Shown one piece after another: positions 8,901 through 13,976 of a stretch of DNA of 16,507 nucleotides. The notes below the pieces were generated by a model that ran no database searches, was not told the origin of the DNA, and worked only from the letters and a program-made list of their open reading frames with translations. The position numbers and the translations under genes are program-made. This DNA is from Phoronis ovalis (lineage: Eukaryota > Phoronida > Phoronidae): the NCBI GenBank assembly GCA_028565635.1, contig JAOXYB010082721.1:1-16507 (forward strand), read 5' to 3'. Within the stretch, counting starts at the first letter, position 1. Each line of letters opens with the position of its first letter.

Positions 8901-10321
8901 AATTGTTACTCTGTTGGCTGATTTTGATTATGTGATTTTTTGGATCTAATAGGTTATTTTAAACCATACCTTTACATACATTCTGATAGGAGTTTGTTGC
9001 CCCCAGTTGGAATGGTTGGAGTTAACATGCATGAAAGAGATAAATGATTCCACTGTTGTACATGTATGCCAGGATGATGGTTTCAGAAATTTGGCCTCTT
9101 TGAGGATTGCATCTACTCCTATTCAACCAGATGCTTTGTTGCGTTTCAAGAGTAAGTTTACTACTTACCAACAAAGTAGAATAAAACATGATAGTTCCTC
9201 GTTCATATCAATTATCACCCCGAGTGTCAGAGCCTATAAATCTTAGCTTATATCGTTTCAGGCTTTCATGTTTTATAATTTCTTATCTCTCACTTCAACT
9301 TTTATATCTTATCGTAGTTTCATTTATAGACTCTGACAACTAAGTCAGGCATTTGATCATCTACCTGGAAATGCTTTCAGAACTAGAAGCAAGTGACAGC
9401 CAATGAGAACTCGTGAGAACTATTTTTTATAGGGGTGATCAGTTACTATGAAGCAGTTCGCGAGGAAGGGCACGTGGCAAACAAGACCTTTTTAGAGCTA
9501 ATTATTTTAATGGTTGTTGAAAGTTACGCCATGCATTGTAATTTGCCACTATTAGTTGAGATGATGTTTTCAAATTGATTAGGGAAAATTCTCTGATTGT
9601 GTCAGAGTCTATGAATTTTTAGTCTCTGAAATTCAATTATATGATCAAGTTGAAACTGGGGAGCTTTGAAACCAAATGTTTCAGAAGCTTTCTTTGGAGA
9701 TTTAAGCTTTCTCTCAATGCAAATCCAGATGATGATCTTTACAGTTATTTATTTATGCATTTGGGTATTCACTTACCTAGCATAATCAGTGCAATTTATA
9801 TTTACAGGAATGTGTCCACAACTTAAATCCATTCATGTTCAGATAAAAATATCACATTATTTTAAAGATATGACTAGCAAAAAAAATGTGGCAAGGTATG
9901 ATGCAACAGTGCAGAGACTGAAGGTGAGTATTCTTCACCTTACTGCCAGGAGTATACGAGAAAATGATCAGGTGTTTTTACTGGTGTGGAAGTTTACATA
10001 AGTATCTGTATCTGCAATATGCATCAATTCTTTTAGTTCCAATTTCTGAGCTAACACTTTTCCATAAGTTCATAATTAACTCACAGTTGTGTGATGTGTG
10101 AATAATTTTGGTTCATGGTTTTTGTGCAGTCTTGTGATATATATTAGGTAGCATACAATCCTGTAGCATGCACTTTAAAGCCATTAAAGATTGCTTTGAT
10201 CTTAGGATAATGGCAGAATCATTTTGTACTCGATATGCTTTAAGTTTATGTTTTACCAAATTGTCTTTTTTAGGAACTGAAGAGAACTGATCTTGCAGGA
10301 ATACTGACATATGTCAGTTGA
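2183..10321 (+). CDS. FBXO41: FBXO41-like F-box protein with C2H2 finger (12 coding exons, complete)
   Basis: Exons: 2183-2964, 3546-3744, 3993-4143, 4605-6164, 6378-6598, 6791-6845, 7124-7283, 7830-7979, 8296-8414, 8990-9151, 9808-9923 and 10274-10321. They join to 3723 nt (1240 residues plus stop) with all phases matching. Domains: C2H2 finger (C14, C17, H32, H37); coiled coils about 64-93 and 160-320; Ser/Lys/Asn-rich middle 378-898 with a short coil near 514-556; F-box about 921-963; leucine-rich-repeat-like region about 980-1225. From 921 onward it matches vertebrate FBXO41 as I recall it, including a WALGAGC core, an NRCLQ..KCWP motif and the tail VQRLKEL. Human FBXO41 is about 875 residues; the extra length is mostly exon 4. 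In the family the F-box recruits SKP1-CUL1 to form an SCF ubiquitin ligase, and mammalian FBXO41 is enriched in neurons. The start ATG is the first after an in-frame TAG at 2159-2161, and the finger begins within 14 residues. The protein's substrate cannot be read from sequence. Confidence 0.93.
2965..3545 (+). other. FBXO41 intron 1
   Basis: AT-rich, GT-AG. I see nothing coding in it. A near-palindromic AT stretch lies around 3160-3181. Confidence 0.8.
3546..3744 (+). CDS. FBXO41: FBXO41-like exon 2: end of the long coiled coil
   Basis: Residues 261-327. The acceptor is TTTTATAG|CGAGG and the donor CCCT|GTGAGT, phase 2 in and phase 0 out. It encodes SEVQQLSNFLTRAAEKEA and then a Lys/Glu-rich helix. 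This corresponds to the coil of vertebrate FBXO41 that carries a similar hydrophobic FL..AA.(K/R)EA pattern. Confidence 0.9.
3993..4143 (+). CDS. FBXO41: FBXO41-like exon 3: Ser/Pro-rich linker
   Basis: Residues 328-378. The acceptor is TTTGTTCCAG|CAACAA and the donor ACTG|GTATTT, phase 0 in and phase 1 out. It encodes a Ser/Pro-rich linker with SPSPYR and YLDSGLAES, the latter like the S.CYDSDSLE stretch of vertebrate FBXO41. There is no folded domain. Confidence 0.85.
4144..4604 (+). other. FBXO41 intron 3
   Basis: AT-rich, GT-AG, with a run of nine G near 4367-4375. An open frame from 4568 merely runs through the acceptor into exon 4. Nothing else seen. Confidence 0.8.
4605..6164 (+). CDS. 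FBXO41: FBXO41-like exon 4: giant low-complexity exon
   Basis: Residues 378-898, 1560 nt in one exon. The acceptor is TCTGTTTTCAG|TTGACC and the donor AATG|GTAACT, phase 1 at both ends. It is rich in Ser, Lys, Asn, Asp and Gln and most likely disordered. A short coiled coil sits at about 514-556 (EALKRQQEELEVQLRLL). Phase symmetry means skipping this exon would keep the frame and leave finger, coils and F-box intact. Reading through the donor adds only GNYCNE before a stop at 6182-6184. Confidence 0.92.
6378..6598 (+). CDS. FBXO41: FBXO41-like exon 5: F-box
   Basis: Residues 898-971. The acceptor is TTTTGTAG|GCCATC and the donor CTAAG|GTATGG, phase 1 in and phase 0 out. The F-box is at about 921-963: EALFLVFKYLNTRNL, then CKQWRDVSRHPALWRR. 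The conserved W948, the RHPALW box and the leucine pattern fit an FBXO41 F-box. Confidence 0.95.
6791..6845 (+). CDS. FBXO41: FBXO41-like exon 6 (55 nt)
   Basis: Residues 972-990. The acceptor is CTGTTTACAG|TATTTA and the donor GAAG|GTGAGT, phase 0 in and phase 1 out. It encodes YLQTILLWCSQVQHLTLE, the first leucine-rich turn after the F-box. It is too short to stand out as an open frame. Confidence 0.88.
7124..7283 (+). CDS. FBXO41: FBXO41-like exon 7
   Basis: Residues 990-1043. The acceptor is ATTCTTTAG|ACTTAA and the donor GAAAG|GTAAAT, phase 1 in and phase 2 out. It encodes DLTPRRHYKKETDEEY, then HGCLESGIENLLRAS. The basic KKE..EEY segment and the GCLE(S/A)G(I/L)E motif are family-specific. 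Confidence 0.9.
7284..7829 (+). other. FBXO41 intron 7
   Basis: GT-AG. GATGCCTCA occurs twice (near 7660 and 7733) with no wider repeat. The open frame at 7698-7889 is in a frame other than exon 8 and lacks domain features. Nothing else seen. Confidence 0.75.
7830..7979 (+). CDS. FBXO41: FBXO41-like exon 8: WALGAGC core
   Basis: Residues 1043-1093. The acceptor is ATTTTTCAG|AGCACT and the donor CCAA|GTATGT, phase 2 at both ends. It encodes ALWLISNYC and GIWALGAGCGDLTS, the most conserved stretch of the C-terminal region in this family. It is hidden by another frame that runs across its start. Confidence 0.92.
7980..8295 (+). other. FBXO41 intron 8
   Basis: GT-AG intron ending in a strong pyrimidine tract before the tandem CAGCAG acceptor. 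No other element seen. Confidence 0.75.
8296..8414 (+). CDS. FBXO41: FBXO41-like exon 9, with tandem acceptor
   Basis: Residues 1093-1133, phase 2 in and phase 1 out, donor ATAG|GTTTGT. It encodes NNRCLQLMAKCWPRL and a Gly-rich turn. The acceptor is CAGCAG: using the first AG gives Asn-Arg at the junction, and using the second (exon from 8299) gives a single Lys with the frame kept. Confidence 0.92.
8415..8989 (+). other. FBXO41 intron 9 carrying a dispersed repeat
   Basis: GT-AG intron. Its middle part, about 8461-8745, is a repeat listed separately. The rest is AT-rich with nothing recognised. Confidence 0.75.
8461..8745. repeat. Dispersed repeat inside FBXO41 intron 9
   Basis: The left end forms a hairpin (ATCACCAT at 8465-8472 against ATGGTGAT at 8499-8506, with CCCC and GGGG inside). 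The motif AATTTTTACCAT or a close variant then occurs near 8588, 8620 and 8663, and a C-rich tail (CACCCCATCCCCC) follows near 8712. The part around 8584-8616 recurs in reverse orientation at about 10698-10727. Probably a non-autonomous mobile element fragment of unknown family; no terminal repeat or target duplication could be fixed. Confidence 0.5.
8990..9151 (+). CDS. FBXO41: FBXO41-like exon 10: leucine-rich repeat
   Basis: Residues 1133-1187. The acceptor is TCTGATAG|GAGTTT and the donor CAAGA|GTAAGT, phase 1 at both ends. It encodes CCPQLEWLELTCMKEI and NLASLRIASTPIQPDALL. The nearby CCCCCAG at 9000-9006 looks like a better acceptor by pyrimidine content but would break the frame, so the 8988-8989 AG is chosen. 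Confidence 0.88.
9152..9807 (+). other. FBXO41 intron 10
   Basis: The largest intron at 656 bases, GT-AG. It holds three copies of a 17-bp motif listed separately. Open frames within it (for example 9641-9826) show no domain features. Confidence 0.8.
9225..9616. repeat. Three copies of a 17-bp motif, one inverted
   Basis: Copy 1 at 9225-9241 is TGTCAGAGCCTATAAAT and copy 3 at 9600-9616 is TGTCAGAGTCTATGAAT. Copy 2 at 9322-9338 is the reverse complement form, ATTTATAGACTCTGACA. Copies 2 and 3 bound about 295 bp as imperfect inverted ends, and copies 1 and 2 bound about 114 bp. This could be a small MITE-like element, or a nest of two. No target duplication was seen. Confidence 0.55.
9808..9923 (+). 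CDS. FBXO41: FBXO41-like exon 11
   Basis: Residues 1187-1225. The acceptor is TTTACAG|GAATGT and the donor GAAG|GTGAGT, phase 1 in and phase 0 out. It encodes CPQLKSIHVQIKISHYFKD and ends in VQRLK, matching the near-C-terminal NLKSI.VQI..(D/H)YF pattern of the family. If the intron is retained, 25 further residues follow to a stop ending at 10001. Confidence 0.9.
9924..10273 (+). other. FBXO41 intron 11
   Basis: GT-AG. Its first 78 bases stay open in the exon 11 frame, so retention gives an alternative C-terminus. Nothing else seen. Confidence 0.7.
10274..10321 (+). CDS. FBXO41: FBXO41-like exon 12: terminal coding exon
   Basis: Residues 1226-1240 and the stop TGA at 10319-10321. The acceptor is GTCTTTTTTAG|GAACTG, phase 0. 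It encodes ELKRTDLAGILTYVS, which lines up with the family tail (a basic stretch, then a short hydrophobic strand). Splicing to this exon fits the family better than intron retention. Confidence 0.8.
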   Translation, partial: ELKRTDLAGILTYVS

Positions 10322-10397
10322 TAGTACTTATCACACCGTTATCAAAGAGGACAAAGTGAAATAACTGGTCTGCTAAAAAACTGATCAACTTGATGGT

Positions 10398-10403
10398 AAT
10401 AAA
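10398..10403 (+). terminator. Candidate proximal polyadenylation signal of the FBXO41-like gene
   Basis: AATAAA, 77 bases after the stop codon. Further AATAAA hexamers on this strand lie at 10791-10796, 11677-11682, 11987-11992 and 12177-12182. Which are used cannot be told, since AATAAA is common by chance in such AT-rich DNA. Confidence 0.35.
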
Positions 10404-10436
10404 TTTATGCCATATACACAAACATCTTTAACCACT

Positions 10437-10489
10437 TCTGACTTTGGTTCATAGTGTACTGAATATTAAACTACGTCACCAAAGTCAGA
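10437..10489 (+). repeat. Stem-loop in the FBXO41 3' UTR or just beyond
   Basis: TCTGACTTTGGT at 10437-10448 and its exact complement ACCAAAGTCAGA at 10478-10489 are separated by 29 bases. Pairing may extend inward through CATAG/CTACG with a few mismatches. It lies about 115 bases after the stop, 34 bases after the first AATAAA. Confidence 0.7.
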
Positions 10490-10493
10490 GGAC

Positions 10494-10512
10494 AATGTAA
10501 TGTAATGTAATG
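10494..10512. repeat. Short AATGT microsatellite
   Basis: AATGT is repeated in tandem just over three times. It lies right after the stem-loop at 10437-10489. Confidence 0.7.
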
Positions 10513-10697
10513 GGGGCAATGCGTATTTTCAGTGACCCGTGAGAGCCAAAGTTCATTTCATTGTTATTCATGAAATAATGATTTATTTTGCATGACTTGG
10601 AATTTGTCCTATAAGCATGACATCATGTGCCAAAAATGTGTTACCTTGTGGTAAATAGTCATTAATTAAAAACATATGTCATGTGATTAAAATTTAT

Positions 10698-10794
10698 TTG
10701 CAAAAAACACCCATGGTAAAATGTTAAATGAAGGTGAAAAATGATAAAACATATTAATTGGAGTCTGAAAAAGTGACCCTTGGTTTGGCAAATA
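10698..10794. repeat. Inverted fragment of the dispersed repeat family
   Basis: The stretch TTGCAAAAAACACCCATGG and the following TAAAATGTTA match the reverse complement of about 8584-8616 with small gaps. Further right, GAAAAAGTGACCCTTGG at 10767-10783 shares GAAAAAGTGACC with the block at 301-600 (527-539). This links the window's repeats into one decayed family. Confidence 0.45.
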
Positions 10795-13779
10795 AAATAT
10801 AGAGTCACTGTCAAGGGCATTTTCTCTCCAAGAATTCATGGATCAAACTTATGTAAATCTATGATTCTGCTACTCACAGTTTTCACATTATGAAAATGTA
10901 AGTTTGACATTTTATTTCTTGTGATTTTTTGAAAGATAATTTTATTTCTGAACTGTGACCACCACAGGCCTCCCCCATACTGTGATAAATCAAAATCACT
11001 GATTTTCAAGTTCCACAACACCAGGTGTATCAAGGAAAATTAGTCAACTTTCTCGGAGCTTTCATTCAACAGTGATGACAGCATATGGTAGACAAGAAAA
11101 ATAATTTTTGCTCTTGATTGTGTGATCACTTGATATATAGTATGAAACAAATTCAGTAAGGTAAATGTATGTTTCAATGTACCATTTAAAAGGCACATTT
11201 AAGGAAAACTTAAAACTTTGTAACAAAAGATATATATTGTGCTAATAACTGAACAATTATTTTTTAAATATCTTAAAAGATGTTAGATTATGTGCTTATT
11301 TGAAAATGAGGTAATTCATAAATTGTTTCTGGCCATCTTTGTGTACAGAAATTGTTATTTAAATATGCAAGCAGGTTTGTAATTATTGCCTTGCCATAAA
11401 ATTTACATTTTTTTACATTTGAAAAGATTTTAATTTATAATATGAAGTATGTTTTATAAGCTTTTTGATTTTACATTTTCCGTCTTTAAATAGGTGCTGA
11501 GAGCAAGTATGCTTGTGCATGCATTTTGATTATAGTTGTGTTAAGTTTATGATTTGTAGTCATTTTATCATTTATTGTGATGTACAGTGATACGACACTG
11601 CCACGAGGTGGAAGGTAATGTTAAACTGGAAATCTAAATGTAGATTAAAAGGTGCTGTGAATTAATTATTAAGTGAAATAAAGGTGCCAGCACATATATT
11701 TTATGTTGAACCTACTTGAAAAAGTTTATTTCTTACGGTAACTTATTAGTTAAATGTAAAACTACGGATAGCAATTGAGATCAACATAGTTTAAAATTGT
11801 TGAAATCTGCGATTGAAACATCATGATGTACTGGGAAACTGTAGACGAATTAGACATATATAGGGCCGGGGTAGTTTATGGATATTGCAGAATTTTTAAG
11901 TATTTAATAGTTTTCGATATTCAGGATTGGCCATAATTGTAAACAGATATGTAGCATTGATAAACAATTCTTGATTCAAGAAAAACAATAAAATATATTT
12001 AATGCATGGTGATAAGCTGAGTACTGATAACAGTATTTAATACAGACACAAAGGCCTTTTTTCCAGAACCATTTGTTTGAAAGATGCACCGAGTGTGGAC
12101 AAAAGATAACGTTACATAATTGAAGGCATGCACAAACATAAATTAACAGTGTAACACAAATAACTATATACACCTAAATAAAGCAGCACCTTAAATCAGA
12201 AATCAGTGTTTGCGAGATCTAAAACTAAAATCTCCGAGATCAGATATCTCATGGCGAAAAGTTTACAACACAAAGTTGAGACAGGGATATCTTTTCTTGA
12301 GATTTTCGTGGCACAGTTTCTTCTCAGTTCCTCTTCCTTGGTGCAGCATGCTACTTTCAGTGAAGAGGAAAGGAGCTTCCTTCTTGCAAGCATACTTAAG
12401 AATCCTATAAATTTGTAACCTAGTTGTAATTTACGACTTGGACAGAAAGATTAAGTAATTATCTACACATTTAACTGCAAACAGTTTACAGTAGTTTGAA
12501 TACTATGTAGCATATAAAATTGGCTACTACATTCTTTATTCTGAATGCTTGGATAAATTTTGTTACCAGTATCAAACATTTCAAGATTATCATAAGTGGG
12601 AATATCCCCCCTTCATTTACCATATGGAAAAGCCCACTTTATATTATTATGAATGAGTATAGATGTAACCACAAACATTTCACAACATTACCTAACAGTT
12701 AAGAGTAAGATATGAATAGTAAAGCATCAACAGTAACAACAATAAAAGCATCAAAAACTAACTAACGTCATACACGCGAGCCTTTATCTACATGTACTTG
12801 AGTCTGCCAATCAAATTACAAGGCAAACTTGTGTTGTTCCAAACACACTGGTGCTATATGCATCTTTCGTATTATTTATGCTCTCATTTATAAATTAAAT
12901 ATACAGTTTAACATGATCAATAGCTTATTACAGAATAATCAACATAATACATATCACAGTCCTAGTCATGCAATAGACACAGTGTCTGTACAACATTTAG
13001 GGCTTTTCCCAAGGATTACAGAAGATCTGCCATTCCCACACCTGATGAAAAATGTGATTCATTAGCTAATGGGATTGAACTGTAAATTCTTCTGTATTCT
13101 TACAGTAGGATATCATGACTGAAAGCATACAACTCATTATACTACACGAAACACAGGGATTGAGCATTGATGATGAAACCAATGTTATATCAGACACTGT
13201 CATACATATCTTTTTATATTTTTTACACAAAAATATAATCTTATATAATACCTAGCAAGCAATATAGAGTCACTAAAAGCTAAAACGTAATCTATGTACA
13301 CATCACATTGTCTTGTCTTGCCTTCATTCTGAGTAATTATTAAAGAATAAACTGACTATGGATGTGCTGCCCTCTGTAGTCCATTTGAAATAACAAAGAA
13401 ATTTGCACTTTAAACATTACATAAGCAACTTATTAGTTACCCTTTATGCTGACCGATTTCAAAATTTCATTACATTTAAAGTTTTCATGCAAATAGTTAT
13501 CTCACAACACCAATAACCTACAACATTACCGGTGTGCAAAGGCATTTTTCACATTGAGTTTTTTCACATAAATGCACATTTCAGGTTAATTAAAACAAGT
13601 AAATACATACAATTGCACAATTTTTTATGAGTAATGAATATCTTGTCCTTTTTCATTATGCATTTCGTTTGAAGTGAAGACGAAACTAGTGTCAGTCTTG
13701 ATTGCTTTTTTTAACAATGGGGTACATAAAAAAGCTTTCCCATAAAAGCATCTTTCAGCAATTTGTATATAAAGCTCCA

Positions 13780-13785
13780 TTTATT
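13780..13785 (-). terminator. Candidate polyadenylation signal of the headpiece gene
   Basis: TTTATT on the plus strand, i.e. AATAAA on the minus strand, 77 bases past the stop at 13863-13865. Another minus-strand AATAAA lies at 12535-12540. Use of either is unproven. Confidence 0.4.
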
Positions 13786-13862
13786 GACCAAATAATCATT
13801 TTTAATGTCAGAAGCACTGTTCCATTAAATTAAAATTTGTTCCATAAAACTTGAAAAATGTG

Positions 13863-13976
13863 TTAAAACAACTCGTGTTTCCTTTTTAGGTCGTTTCGTT
13901 TCCATTCAGGCATTCGGTAAAATTCATCACGCTTCACGTTAAGAACTTGTTCAAATTCTTCATTTGACAAATATTT
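13863..13976 (-). CDS. Headpiece gene: C-terminal subdomain and stop
   Basis: 37 codons plus TAA at 13863-13865. The acceptor is CTGTTTCCAG|AAATAT. It encodes KYLSNEEFEQVLNVKRDEF, then YRMPEWKRNDLKRKHELF. The P-x-W-K cap, the Lys/Arg helix and the terminal LF are the classic headpiece core. Confidence 0.88.
   Translation of the reverse strand, partial: KYLSNEEFEQVLNVKRDEFYRMPEWKRNDLKRKHELF

Larger units (their letters stand above)
10322..13862. other. Gap between convergent genes, mostly 3' UTR candidates
   Basis: No exon of either gene was found here. It should hold the 3' UTR of the plus-strand FBXO41-like gene from the left and that of the minus-strand headpiece gene from the right. Open frames at 12196-12418 run on both strands at once, and 12829-13065 (+) is open; neither shows domains or splice support. 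Around 10698-10794 lies a repeat fragment listed separately. The rest is AT-rich with no recognised structure. Confidence 0.6.

Noticed and set aside
9000-9006. CCCCCAG as the exon 10 acceptor, with coding starting at 9007
   Set aside because: It shifts the frame from exon 9; the AG at 8988-8989 restores it and gives the expected leucine-rich-repeat sequence.
12829-13065. 78-codon plus-strand open frame in the gap
   Set aside because: Starts in AT-rich DNA with no features; more likely antisense to the headpiece 3' UTR.
13863-13976. Villin or supervillin as the identity of the minus-strand gene
   Set aside because: The exons before the headpiece are short, Arg/Ser/Pro-rich and disordered rather than gelsolin-like; ABLIM fits better, though dematin stays possible until the 5' part is seen.
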